NCBI GenBank assembly: GCA_000171835.1
Contig: ABHC01000001.1
Span: forward strand, 124,001-188,000
From: an alpha proteobacterium BAL199
GTDB taxonomy: Bacteria; Pseudomonadota; Alphaproteobacteria; Thalassobaculales; Thalassobaculaceae
Direction of reading: 5' to 3'
DNA length: 64,000 nucleotides
Shown here: positions 26,631 to 35,056 of the stretch, in pieces
How the letters are laid out: every line of letters begins with the position of its first letter
Position numbering within the stretch: the stretch's first letter is position 1
Notes under the pieces: generated by a model
What the model was told of the DNA's origin: nothing
Database searches by the model: none
Seen by the model: the letters and a program-made list of their open reading frames with translations, nothing else
Translations under genes and position numbers: made by a program

Positions 26631-27134
26631 ATGGATCCTTTCGTTTCCCGTGCCGGTTTGTTGATTGCGTGGACGTCGACTCTGGCGCTCCTCTCGGTGT
26701 TCGTTGCGCAGTATGGCTTCGACCTGCAGCCCTGCGTCCTGTGCATCTGGCAGCGCTGGCCGCACGGGGTGGCAGTGGCGCTGGGGCTCGCGGTCTGGGC
26801 GTTCCGGGATTGGCCGGCGGTCTCGCTCAGCCTGCTCGGGCTGGCGATCACGGCTGAATTGATCACCGGCGGCATCGGGGTGTTCCACGTCGGGGTCGAG
26901 CAGGGCTGGTGGCAGGGCACCGCCGGGTGCGGGTCGACCAGCGGGGCCGACAGCTTGGCCGCACTGAAAGCGCAGATCATGAACCAGCCGATCGTTCGGT
27001 GCGACGAGGTGGCGTTCGCGATCCTGGGAGTTTCGATGGCAGGATGGAACGTGGTGCTGGCCGCTGCGCTGGCCGGGCTCGGCCTGGGTGCCGTGGTCCG
27101 CAACGTCAACCGCCGCAAGGAGGACTGGTCATGA
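26631..27134 (+). CDS. dsbB: Disulfide bond formation protein B
   Basis: A 167-residue membrane protein with four spans that reoxidises DsbA and passes electrons to quinone. The first periplasmic pair is CVLC (in LQPCVLCIWQRWPH). The second pair lies in the loop between GCGSTSGAD and VRCDE. The quinone-contacting arginine follows the CxxC motif. It overlaps coq7 by the ATGA at 27131, so redox chemistry at the membrane and ubiquinone synthesis are co-expressed. Confidence 0.93.
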   Translation: MDPFVSRAGLLIAWTSTLALLSVFVAQYGFDLQPCVLCIWQRWPHGVAVALGLAVWAFRDWPAVSLSLLGLAITAELITGGIGVFHVGVEQGWWQGTAGCGSTSGADSLAALKAQIMNQPIVRCDEVAFAILGVSMAGWNVVLAAALAGLGLGAVVRNVNRRKEDWS

Positions 27135-27712
27135 CCAGCAAGGCCGGAACCGCGAAGGCCGGATCTGCCCCCAACCCGAGGCGGCTGCCGGGTGACCTGT
27201 CCCACGATGCGCTGATCGATCGGATCGTGCGGGTCGACCATGCTGGCGAGTTCGGGGCGCAGCGGATCTACGAAGGCCAGCTTGCCGTGCTCGGCCGCCG
27301 CCCGTGCGCCAAGACCATCCGCCACATGAAGGAGCAGGAAGAACGGCACCTGGCGGCGTTCGAAGGGCTGATCCGCAGCCGTCGGGTGCGGCCGACCATC
27401 CTGCACCCGCTGTGGAACATCGCCGGCTTCGCGTTGGGTGCCGGTACCGCCCTGCTCGGCGAGAAGGCAGCGATGGCCTGTACGATTGCGGTCGAGGAAG
27501 TGATCGACGACCACTATCGCCGCCAGACCGAGGCGCTTGGTGACGACGAGGCGGCGCTGAAGGAGACGATCGAGGAGTTCCGCGCCGAAGAGGCGGAACA
27601 CCGCGACATCGGCAAGGAACACGGCGGTGAGGAAGCGGTCGGCTACCCGATGATGCGCGCCGCGATCCGCGCCGGCTCGCGCGCTGCGATCTGGCTCAGC
27701 GAGCGATTCTGA
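27131..27712 (+). CDS. coq7: Demethoxyubiquinone hydroxylase (COQ7/CAT5)
   Basis: A 193-residue di-iron enzyme that hydroxylates demethoxyubiquinone late in ubiquinone synthesis. The iron ligands appear as two repeats: E in HAGEFGAQRIYEGQ and ExxH in KEQEERHLAAFE, then E in CTIAVEEVIDDHY and ExxH in RAEEAEHRDIG. The start at 27131 lies in an ATGA overlap with dsbB. Confidence 0.95.
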   Translation: MTSKAGTAKAGSAPNPRRLPGDLSHDALIDRIVRVDHAGEFGAQRIYEGQLAVLGRRPCAKTIRHMKEQEERHLAAFEGLIRSRRVRPTILHPLWNIAGFALGAGTALLGEKAAMACTIAVEEVIDDHYRRQTEALGDDEAALKETIEEFRAEEAEHRDIGKEHGGEEAVGYPMMRAAIRAGSRAAIWLSERF

Positions 27713-27749
27713 ACGGCAGCAGCAGTCGGTGCGCGAAGCCGGAGCCGGT

Positions 27750-28271
27750 GTGACCAACGCGTGGAGGATGGCGAGGCTGGACGACGTAGCGCGGATCGCG
27801 CGCCTGTCGAACTCCATCCACATCTTGTTTCCCGAGCGCGAGGAGGTGTTCGCCGAGAAGGTTCGCCTGTCGCCGGAGGGCTGCCAGGTGCTCGAGGCCG
27901 ACGACCGTATCGTTGGCTATATCCTCAGCCATCGATGGCGTCGCCAGAGTCCGGCCGCTTTGGACAGCCTTCTGGGCGAGCTGCCGGCCAAAGCGGACTG
28001 CTGGTACATCCACGATCTCGGAATGGGCGCGGGAGCGCGCGGTACCGGCGCGGCGACCGAGATCGTCGGCCGGATCATTCGGGCGGCTGAACGTGAGAGA
28101 CTCCCTGTGGTGGCGCTGGTCGCGATCGCAGGCGCCATCGGATTTTGGCGGAAGCTTGGGTTCCAGGTGGTCGTAGCCAAAGGGCTTGCCGCCAAGCTAC
28201 GGGAGTACGGCGAGAACGCTGTCTACATGGAGCTGACGCTGGGCGCCGCTGGCGTGGCGTCACCGTCCTAG
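27750..28271 (+). CDS. GNAT-family N-acetyltransferase
   Basis: About 173 residues with the GNAT fold: MARLDDVARIARLSNSIH at the start, a central DDRIVGYILSHRW strand, and the acetyl-CoA loop in LGMGAGARGTGAATEIVGRII (the R/Q-x-x-G-x-G/A region). FWRKLGFQVV near the end is typical. The substrate is unknown. The GTG at 27750 has GGAG upstream; a GTG at 27729 and an ATG at 27768 are alternatives. Its last four bases overlap the convergent HNH gene. Confidence 0.8.
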   Translation: MTNAWRMARLDDVARIARLSNSIHILFPEREEVFAEKVRLSPEGCQVLEADDRIVGYILSHRWRRQSPAALDSLLGELPAKADCWYIHDLGMGAGARGTGAATEIVGRIIRAAERERLPVVALVAIAGAIGFWRKLGFQVVVAKGLAAKLREYGENAVYMELTLGAAGVASPS

Positions 28272-28912
28272 AACGCCGGCACCGTTGCAACCGCCGGGCG
28301 GATGGCATCGTCGTCCTGATCCAATTCGATGTCCCAGTACAGGTAGTCGCGCCAGCTCTCATGCAGGTAATTCGGCGGGAAGCCGCGACCGGCGTCCTGC
28401 AGGTCGTAGGCTGTCGGCTGGCGCGGCGTCACCCGCGGGATCATGCCGATCTCGCGGGGCATGCGGCTGCCCTTGCGCAGGTTGCAAGCCCCGCACGCCG
28501 TCACGACGTTCTCCCAGGTGGTGCGGCCGCCGCGTGAGCGTGGCACCACGTGGTCGAAAGTCAGGTCTTGGGTCGGCAGGCGGTCGGCGCAGTACTGGCA
28601 GGAGAAGCGATCGCGCAGGAACACGTTGAACCGGGTGAACGCCGGCCGCCGGGACTGGTGGATGTATTCCTTGAGCGCAATGACGCTCGGAAGACGCATC
28701 TCGAAACTGGGGCTGTGCACCAGGATGTCGTAGTTCGACACGATGTTCACCCGATCGAGGAACACCGCCTTGACGGCGTCCTGCCAGGACCAGAGCGAGA
28801 GCGGAAAATACGAGAGCGGCCGGAAGTCGGCGTTCAGGACAAGCGCGGGCGCGTTGTCCGGGCCGATCACCGCACCGCCCTCCACGTCGGGAGCAGCGGA
28901 CGGTGATCGCAA
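28268..28912 (-). CDS. HNH endonuclease family protein
   Basis: A 214-residue protein with a C-terminal HNH nuclease domain: a zinc knuckle CQYC, then LTFDHVVPRSRGGRTTWENVV (the D-H pair and N), and a second knuckle CGACNLRKG. The N-terminal half (ALVLNADFRPLSYFPLSLWSWQDAVKAV) is the typical lead-in of a widespread chromosomal group, not of a restriction system. The start appears to be a TTG at 28912. Cellular role unknown. Confidence 0.85.
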   Translation of the reverse strand: MRSPSAAPDVEGGAVIGPDNAPALVLNADFRPLSYFPLSLWSWQDAVKAVFLDRVNIVSNYDILVHSPSFEMRLPSVIALKEYIHQSRRPAFTRFNVFLRDRFSCQYCADRLPTQDLTFDHVVPRSRGGRTTWENVVTACGACNLRKGSRMPREIGMIPRVTPRQPTAYDLQDAGRGFPPNYLHESWRDYLYWDIELDQDDDAIRPAVATVPAF

Positions 28913-29092
28913 CTAGGGCGACTGGTCGAGTGTCGCGGCTCGTGCCGCCACAAGATTTGGACTGTCAGCGCCGTCTTCATCGAGTCGAGTCACTCCCGTG
29001 TCGGGAATATCCGGTCGAACTGCACCGTCTGTATAACTAGATGTTGTTACAGTTTTATAGCCGCCGCAAGACCGTCCAGGCAACCGAAACGC

Positions 29093-29761
29093 TCAAACGC
29101 CGAGCACGCGCTTCAGGAACGCCACGCCCAGCCGCAACCCGCCATCGTCGATGCCGTGGGCGAGGCCAGGGCGTGCGTGGCCTTCCACCGGAATGCCGGC
29201 CGCGCTCAGGCCGTGCTCGGCGGTCGCCATAGCTTGGAACGGCACCACCGGGTCGGCGGTTCCATGCACCAGCATCACCGGCGGCTTCGCTGTTGCTTCG
29301 GAGGACAGGGTTTCGGCACCGATCAACGCGCCTGAAAACCCGAGCACGCCGGCCACCGCCGCCGGCCGGCGCGGCGCGGTGTACAGCGCGGTCATCGTGC
29401 CCTGGCTGAACCCGACCAGCGCCAGCTTGTCCGGACCGAGCCCGTGGCGTTCGAGTTCGCGGTCCAGGAAAGCGTTCAGTGCCTGCGCCGCGGTCGCGGC
29501 TCCGGCCAGCATGGCGGCGGGTCGGCGATCCTGCAGGCTGAACCACTGATACCCATACGGCGCCATGTCGCACGGCTCCGGCGCGTTCGGCGACACGAAG
29601 GCGACGCCCGGCAGCATCGGCGCCCACATCGGGGCGATCCCGATCAGATCGTTGCCGTCGGCGCCGACGCCGTGCAGCATCACCACCAGCGCTTTCGGCG
29701 CAGCGCCATCGCCGGGGCCGAAGCGCGGCCCGTCCAGTTCAATCGTCATCGGTTTGGTCAA
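29093..29761 (-). CDS. Phospholipase/carboxylesterase, alpha/beta hydrolase
   Basis: A 222-residue serine hydrolase of the YpfH/carboxylesterase 2 group. The oxyanion region is VVMLHGVGADGNDLIG, the nucleophile is in LVGFSQGTMTAL, the aspartate in HGTADPVVPF and the histidine in PGLAHGIDDGG. No signal peptide, so probably cytosolic. Substrates in the family are short-chain esters or lysophospholipids. Confidence 0.9.
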   Translation of the reverse strand: MTKPMTIELDGPRFGPGDGAAPKALVVMLHGVGADGNDLIGIAPMWAPMLPGVAFVSPNAPEPCDMAPYGYQWFSLQDRRPAAMLAGAATAAQALNAFLDRELERHGLGPDKLALVGFSQGTMTALYTAPRRPAAVAGVLGFSGALIGAETLSSEATAKPPVMLVHGTADPVVPFQAMATAEHGLSAAGIPVEGHARPGLAHGIDDGGLRLGVAFLKRVLGV

Positions 29762-29779
29762 GCCTTGGATCTCCTGCCT

Positions 29780-29993
29780 TCAAGTTGGTCGACTCGGACC
29801 GAGCGGATCGACGGCATCTGTAACGGGGACGAACTGTTCCCACACCCGGTCTGAGGCGATGTAGCGAAAGCCGACCTGAGCATCCACAATATCAAGATGA
29901 AAGCGCGCCGATGCGTCGGCGCCGGGTCGCAGATCGCGCATTGGACCCATCCGGAGGTCCACGGAGATGCGGGTACCGTGAATGCGCTGTGTC
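29780..29993 (-). pseudogene. 3' remnant of a minus-strand gene cut by the IS6 element
   Basis: The minus-strand frame that ends at 29780 encodes about 68 residues of ordinary protein character (RISVDLRMGPMRDLRPG ... VGFRYIASDRVWEQFV) up to the left end of the insertion sequence at 29994, then runs into IS sequence. No start is present on the host side. It looks like the C-terminal part of a gene whose 5' part was lost. Family not recognised. Confidence 0.45.
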
Positions 29994-30809
29994 GGTGTTG
30001 TCACGTTAACTCGTCGAGTTAGCAAGTTGGCATGCCGGTCGTTGATCAAGCGGCATGTGCCGCGGATTTCCAAGCTTCGAACGCTTCGAGCCGATGGTAG
30101 CGAATGGTGAGGGCGGAACGACGGCGGGCTGGGACAGAGTAACGATTGCGGGTTGCGGATTGCATAGACACGAAGCGTTGTAATCCACCCGGTGATCGGA
30201 AGCCTTGCATCACCCGCTCTCGTTTTCGGAAGGGCAAGTGGCTGTTCTCGGCGCGGTTATTGAGCCCCTTGTGTGACCAATGATCAAGGCCAGGCGCGAC
30301 CTCGCGCTTGGCGGCCCCATATGAGCGCAGTTTGTCCGTAATGATCCTTTTGGGCACGAAGCCCCAACGTTTCATCAGCTTGATCAAAAGCCGCTTTGCA
30401 GCGCGCTTGTCTCGCTTCGATTGTAAGATTTCCTCAAGAACGACACCGTGTTGGTCGACGGCGCGCCACAGCCAGTATGACCGGCCCGCGATCTTCACGA
30501 CGACTTCGTCCAGATGCCAAACATCACCAGGGCGAGGCTGCCGTCGCCGCAGAACGTGGGCGATCCGGGGACCGAACTTGACGGTCCAGCGCCGGATCGT
30601 CTCATACGAAACGTCCACACCACGTTCCAGCATAAGCTCCTCGACCTCGCGCAGGCTCAAGTTGAACCGGGCGTAGAGCCAGACAACATGAGAAATAATC
30701 TGAGGCGGAAAGCGGTGGCGCTTGTAGCTGATTTTCTCTGTTTGCATCGACACCGCCTACGCCCGGATCATTGAACCCGCAACCTCAGGCACGTTAACGT
30801 GACAACACC
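29994..30809 (-). mobile_element. IS6-family insertion sequence, complete copy
   Basis: An 816-base element with 17-base terminal inverted repeats (GGTGTTGTCACGTTAAC at 29994-30010 and its complement at 30793-30809) and one transposase gene on the minus strand. Length and single-gene layout fit IS6/IS26-type elements. The 8 bases on the left (GCTGTGTC) are not repeated after either copy, so no target duplication is seen. Confidence 0.88.
30046..30753 (-). CDS. IS6-family transposase (intact copy)
   Basis: A 235-residue DDE transposase. A short N-terminal region with VVWLYARFNLSLREVEELML and VSYETIRRWTVKFG precedes the catalytic core. The acidic residues are visible in DVWHLDEVVV (first D), RIITDKLRSYG (second D) and NNRAENSHLPFRKRER (E). 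Its C-terminus ends EAFEAWKSAAHAA just inside the left inverted repeat. It differs from the copy at 30757-31479 by at least one silent base and by the last residues. Confidence 0.93.
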   Translation of the reverse strand: MSMQTEKISYKRHRFPPQIISHVVWLYARFNLSLREVEELMLERGVDVSYETIRRWTVKFGPRIAHVLRRRQPRPGDVWHLDEVVVKIAGRSYWLWRAVDQHGVVLEEILQSKRDKRAAKRLLIKLMKRWGFVPKRIITDKLRSYGAAKREVAPGLDHWSHKGLNNRAENSHLPFRKRERVMQGFRSPGGLQRFVSMQSATRNRYSVPARRRSALTIRYHRLEAFEAWKSAAHAA

Positions 30810-31479
30810 CTTCGAGCCGATGGTAGCGAATGGTGAGGGCGGAACGACGGCGGGCTGGGACAGAGTAACGATTGCGGGTTGCGGATTGCATAGACACGAA
30901 GCGTTGTAATCCACCCGGTGATCGGAAGCCTTGCATCACCCGCTCTCGTTTTCGGAAGGGCAAGTGGCTGTTCTCGGCGCGGTTATTGAGCCCCTTGTGT
31001 GACCAATGATCAAGGCCAGGCGCGACCTCGCGCTTGGCGGCCCCATATGAGCGCAGTTTGTCCGTAATGATCCTTTTGGGCACGAAGCCCCAACGTTTCA
31101 TCAGCTTGATCAAAAGCCGCTTTGCAGCGCGCTTGTCTCGCTTCGATTGTAAGATTTCCTCAAGAACGACACCGTGTTGGTCGACGGCGCGCCACAGCCA
31201 GTATGACCGGCCCGCGATCTTCACGACGACTTCGTCCAGATGCCAAACATCACCAGGGCGAGGCTGCCGTCGCCGCAGAACGTGGGCGATCCGGGGACCG
31301 AACTTGACGGTCCAGCGCCGGATCGTCTCATACGAAACGTCCACACCACGTTCCAGCATAAGCTCCTCGACCTCGCGCAGGCTCAAGTTGAACCGGGCGT
31401 AGAGCCAGACAACATGAGAAATGATCTGAGGCGGAAAGCGGTGGCGCTTGTAGCTGATTTTCTCTGTTTGCATCGACAC
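30757..31479 (-). CDS. IS6-family transposase (second copy, altered C-terminus)
   Basis: This 240-residue frame matches the first transposase up to RYHRLE. It then reads out of its own truncated left end into the right end of the first copy (GCCHVNVPEVAGSMIRA). The DDE residues are intact, so the protein could still be active in trans, but the last dozen native residues are missing. The frame stops at 30757 within the right-end region of copy one. Confidence 0.85.
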   Translation of the reverse strand: MSMQTEKISYKRHRFPPQIISHVVWLYARFNLSLREVEELMLERGVDVSYETIRRWTVKFGPRIAHVLRRRQPRPGDVWHLDEVVVKIAGRSYWLWRAVDQHGVVLEEILQSKRDKRAAKRLLIKLMKRWGFVPKRIITDKLRSYGAAKREVAPGLDHWSHKGLNNRAENSHLPFRKRERVMQGFRSPGGLQRFVSMQSATRNRYSVPARRRSALTIRYHRLEGCCHVNVPEVAGSMIRA

Positions 31480-31535
31480 CGCCTACGCCCGGATCATTGA
31501 ACCCGCAACCTCAGGCACGTTAACGTGACAACACC
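30811..31535 (-). mobile_element. IS6-family insertion sequence, left-truncated second copy
   Basis: This copy lacks its first about 91 bases, including the left inverted repeat: its sequence joins copy one at a point equivalent to 30085. Its right inverted repeat (31519-31535) is intact and abuts the cyclase gene. In the shared part I see one base difference (30706 region against 31432 region), so the duplication is recent. The two copies together form a compound head-to-tail tandem. Confidence 0.87.
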
Positions 31536-33163
31536 CCTGGGAGGATATCCCGGTAGAATGGGTGACCGATCGCTGGTTCCGGCACGAGCGGCGGTTCTCT
31601 CGCGGGCCGCTGGCCAGTCTGATAGCGACAGCCGAGCTACGCCCCACCGAGCGCGGTACGATCTGCCGCTACACCATGGACGCCGAGCCATCCGGTCTGA
31701 TCGGTCGGCTGGTTCTGGCGGGCGGATTCTTCTCGACCGCCGAGAAGGGGTTCAACCGGCTGATCGACGGCGTGCGGGCGCATCTCGCGGGCCAGCGCCC
31801 AGTCGCCTATGAGCCGGCGCGCCCACCGCTCGATACTGCCCGGCAGCAGCGCCTGGCGCGGCTAGTCGAGACCATCGAGACCAGCGGGAACGGGCATGGT
31901 CTGGCGGCTCGCCTCGCCGATCTGGTGCGGACCGGCCAGGACCTGGACGTCGAGCGCATGCGGCCACGGGCCCTGGCGCGCCGCTGGGGGGTCGATGAGC
32001 GGTCGGCGATCGAACTCTGCCTGCAGGCGGTGCGCGACGGCATGCTGGAGTCGCGCTGGGACATCCTGTGCCCGCGTTGCCGGGGCGCTCAGTTGTCGGC
32101 TACCGCCCTCGACCGATTGCCGACCAAGGCGCATTGCGACAGCTGCAATGTCGGCTATGACCGAGACTTCGCGCAGAACGTCGAATTGAGCTTCCATCCG
32201 GCGCCGAGTGTGCGACCGGTGACCGAGGGCGAGTTCTGCCTGTTCGGGCCGATGTCGACACCTCATGTGCTGGCGCAGGTTCGTCTGGAACCGGGCGACC
32301 AGCGCTCGGTCCCGGCCAGCCTTGCCGCCGGTCCGTGGCGCTACCGGACCCTGGACCCGGGCGATCCGGCCGACGTTACGATCGGCAGCGGCGACGGGAT
32401 TCCCGCCGTGATTGTCACGGCCTCCGGCGTCGAGGCCGGGTTGGCGGGCGAGGCCGGGAGCTTGTCGCTCGAAAACCGGGACACCCGGCCCCGCGTGGTG
32501 GTGGTGGAGTCCCGACGCTGGGTCGAGGATGCGCTGACCGCCCACCGTGTAACCACCATGCAAGCGTTCCGTGATTTGTTTGCCGGTGACGTGCTGCGGC
32601 CGGGCGACGAAGTGGCGATCGCCCAGATTGCGCTTCTGTTCACCGACCTGTCGGGGTCGACCGCGCTGTACGAGCGGATCGGCGACGCGGCTGCGTACCG
32701 GCTGGTGCGCGAGCATTTCGCGTTCCTGACCCGGACCATCCGTGCCCATGACGGCGCGGTGGTGAAGACCATCGGTGACGCGGTGATGGCGGCGTTCGCT
32801 GAACCGGCCGACGCGGTGCGCGCCGCGGTTGCGGTGCAGTCGGCGGTGCAGGACTTCAATCGGGACCAAGGCACCGACGGCGTTGCCATCAAGATGGGCG
32901 TGCACGCCGGGCACTGCATTGCGGTCACCCTGAACGACCGGCTCGACTACTTCGGCACCATGGTCAATCTGGCGGCCCGTCTGCAGGGATTGGCACGTTC
33001 TGGCGAGGTGCTGCTGTCCGGTTCGTTGGCCGGTGATCCGAAGGTGGCCGAGGTGCTGGCCGAAACGGTGCCTGGTAGCAACGAGACGGTCAGCGTGCGC
33101 GGGGTGGAACGGTCGGTCGCGGTGATGCGATTGGCCGGGCCGTTCACCGCTCAAGGAGACTGA
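31536..33163 (+). pseudogene. DUF5939-type adenylate/guanylate cyclase, 5' end removed by IS6
   Basis: The frame is protein-like right from the IS border (the codons before GTG 31562 read WEDIPVEWV), so the natural N-terminus, a START-like ligand domain, has been cut off. From 31562 it encodes 533 residues. A zinc-ribbon-like part (CPRCRGAQL ... CDSCNVGYD, about 174-200) is followed by the DUF5939 region (CLFGPMSTPHVLAQVRL, about 225 onward) and a class III cyclase domain (about 355-520; LFTDLSGSTALYERIGD, KTIGDAVMAAF). The catalytic part is complete, so a shortened enzyme from GTG 31562 is possible. I call it a 5'-truncated gene. Confidence 0.75.
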
Positions 33164-33166
33164 CGG

Positions 33167-33508
33167 TCACTCGGGGCCGGTCAGCCGGCAGTTCGGTTCG
33201 TTCCGTTCCAGGCAACTGACAAAGCTGTCGGCAGCGTTGACGGCCTTTGCTGCCTGATCCAGTGATTCCTGCAAGCACTGTCTGTACTCCCCGAGCTTCT
33301 CGCGGAACGCTTCGGCATCTTCCAGGCAGCGGCTGCGTGCCACGCCAGTGTCGGTGGCGGCGGAAGGATCGGTACTGGGGATGATGGTCGCGCAGACCGG
33401 GGTCACCGGCTTGCTGCACAGGGACTGCCCCTGCGCGCCGTGGCTGACGGCGAACAGGATCGTCATCAGCGCAAGGGTGACCGTCGGTTGGAAAGGTCGC
33501 TCAGCCAT
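33167..33508 (-). CDS. Small exported cysteine-rich protein
   Basis: A 113-residue protein with a signal peptide (about 1-28, VTLALMTILFAVSHGAQG). The mature part of about 85 residues carries six cysteines (LCSK, VCAT, SRCLE, RQCLQ, SCLER, NCRL) spaced in a helical pattern, suggesting three disulfides in the periplasm. No family recognised. It is convergent with the cyclase remnant, 3 bases apart. Confidence 0.65.
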   Translation of the reverse strand: MAERPFQPTVTLALMTILFAVSHGAQGQSLCSKPVTPVCATIIPSTDPSAATDTGVARSRCLEDAEAFREKLGEYRQCLQESLDQAAKAVNAADSFVSCLERNEPNCRLTGPE

Positions 33509-33712
33509 CGGCTAGTGCCTGAATCCGTATTGCCTCGGGGCGTTGCCGTATCAACCCGCGAGGGCTCGGCGGGTTTCACCGACGGTCACTCACCGTGAAA
33601 ACTTGTCCGCAGAGTCGATTTCTCGGGAATGCCGATGCCGGATGATGCGTCCTAAGGACAGGCGATGCGCCAGCCCGGCCGCGTCCGAGCCCAATCGCAA
33701 GAAGGACATTCA

Positions 33713-34108
33713 ATGCCCTTGATGCTCCGATCGATGTTGAGTGCAGTCGGTCTTGCCATGCTGACGTCGGCGATGCCGATAGCCGCCCCGTCGGCCGAAA
33801 CCACGTCCTCGCCGCCATCGTCGTCACGACCGGCCCCGGTGATGGAGTTTTCCGATGAGGAATTGAAGCTGTTCGCGAGGACGTCCCTGGCGGTCGAGGC
33901 GATCAGCGGCAAATGGCAACCGAGGATTTCCGGAGCCGGCAGCAAGACCGAGGAGCAGGACATGCGCGAGCAGGCCATGGGTGAAATGGTCGAGGCTGTC
34001 GAGCAAAAGGGCCTGTCCGTCGGTCGCTACAACCAGATCGCTCTTGCCGTGCAATCCGACCCTGAGGTTGCCCAAACCGTACAGTCTTACCGGGCCGCGC
34101 AGCCGTAA
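33713..34108 (+). CDS. DUF4168 domain exported protein
   Basis: A 131-residue protein with a signal peptide (1-27). After a Ser/Pro-rich spacer comes a helical DUF4168 domain (FSDEELKLFARTSLAVEAI ... MGEMVEAVEQKGLSVGRYNQIALAVQSDPEV). Function of the family is unknown. The ATG at 33713 has AAGGA upstream, and the frame before it is not conserved in character. Confidence 0.75.
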   Translation: MPLMLRSMLSAVGLAMLTSAMPIAAPSAETTSSPPSSSRPAPVMEFSDEELKLFARTSLAVEAISGKWQPRISGAGSKTEEQDMREQAMGEMVEAVEQKGLSVGRYNQIALAVQSDPEVAQTVQSYRAAQP

Positions 34109-34123
34109 GGCTGGGTCCGGTCA

Positions 34124-34174
34124 CCGGGGCGATCGCGGCCTGCGCCACCCTCCCCGGGTTGGCGGTCGCCCCGG
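34124..34174. terminator. Stem-loop between convergent genes
   Basis: CCGGGGCGATCGC at 34124-34136 can pair with GCGGTCGCCCCGG at 34162-34174 with one mismatch. The structure sits between the convergent DUF4168 and Usp genes and may end transcription from both sides. There is no strong T-run, so this is only a likely call. Confidence 0.4.
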
Positions 34175-34188
34175 ACCATTCTTGACGG

Positions 34189-35043
34189 TTAGCGGAACAG
34201 TAGGACCGGAATCTTGCAGGACCGCACCATCTCGACCGTCGTCGAGCCGATGAACAGCGCCCGGATCCGGGAATGGCCGAACGCGCCCATCACCAGCAGG
34301 TCGATGGCGTCGTTCTCGACTGCCCTGGTGATGACCTCTTCCGGCTGGCCCGGTCGGATCTCACCGGTGGCGGAGTGGCCGGCGGCCGTAAGCTTTGCGA
34401 CAGCGTTGTCCAGTCGGCGCCGCGCCTCGGCTGTCTCGGACCCGACCGTCAGCAGCAGGCACTCGGTACCGGTCAACAGCGGCCCGCTCGCCAGGGTGTC
34501 GATGGCCTTCAGCGCGCTGGCGCCGCCGTCGAAAGCGATCAACGCACGGCGGACCGGCTTAAAGGCTCGAGACGCGACCAGTACGGGCTTGGTGGTGGAC
34601 CGGGCCACCCGCTCCAGGTTGGAGCCAAGATGCAGCTTGGCGAAGTCGGCGGCCTCGCCGCGCTTGCCGATCACGATCATCTCTGCACCGGCCTGGAACT
34701 CGGCAACGGTCTCCAGCAGATCGCCATGGCGGAGTTTGGTGGTGACCTCGCCGACTTTGCCTTCCAAGCTCTGCTTTGCCTGCTCCAGAATTAGCCGGCC
34801 GCGCTTCTGCGCGAGCTTGGCCTTCTGCTCGTCCAGGGAGGCGAGTTCGGCCAGCAGGGTGTCGCGGGCGTCGGCCGCCAGGTTGCCGGTGTAGTCGGCC
34901 CCGGGTGCGCTCGATACGTCGCGCCGGCCCAGCACGTGCACGATCTCGACAGACGCGCCGGTCCGCTCGGCGGCCCAGGCGGCGTGGTCGCACACGCTCT
35001 GCGCATAGATCGACGCGTCGATCAAAGCCAAAAGTTTGGTCAA
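34189..35043 (-). CDS. Universal stress protein with two Usp domains
   Basis: A 284-residue tandem Usp protein. The first domain spans about 1-145 (LLALIDASIYAQSVCDHAAWAA at the start, MIVIGKRGE near its end). The second spans about 155-284 and ends with DLLVMGAFGHSRIRALFIGSTTVEMV, the glycine-rich nucleotide-binding loop. The start is a TTG at 35043 with GGGAGGA 7-8 bases upstream. It lies 13 bases after sulP and is co-transcribed, a pairing that suggests stress control of anion transport. Confidence 0.9.
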   Translation of the reverse strand: MTKLLALIDASIYAQSVCDHAAWAAERTGASVEIVHVLGRRDVSSAPGADYTGNLAADARDTLLAELASLDEQKAKLAQKRGRLILEQAKQSLEGKVGEVTTKLRHGDLLETVAEFQAGAEMIVIGKRGEAADFAKLHLGSNLERVARSTTKPVLVASRAFKPVRRALIAFDGGASALKAIDTLASGPLLTGTECLLLTVGSETAEARRRLDNAVAKLTAAGHSATGEIRPGQPEEVITRAVENDAIDLLVMGAFGHSRIRALFIGSTTVEMVRSCKIPVLLFR

Positions 35044-35056
35044 AATCCGTCCTCCC

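Noticed and set aside
29986-31543. Target-site duplication around the IS6 pair
   Set aside because: The 8 bases on the left (GCTGTGTC) are found neither after copy one (CTTCGAGC) nor after copy two (CCTGGGAG).
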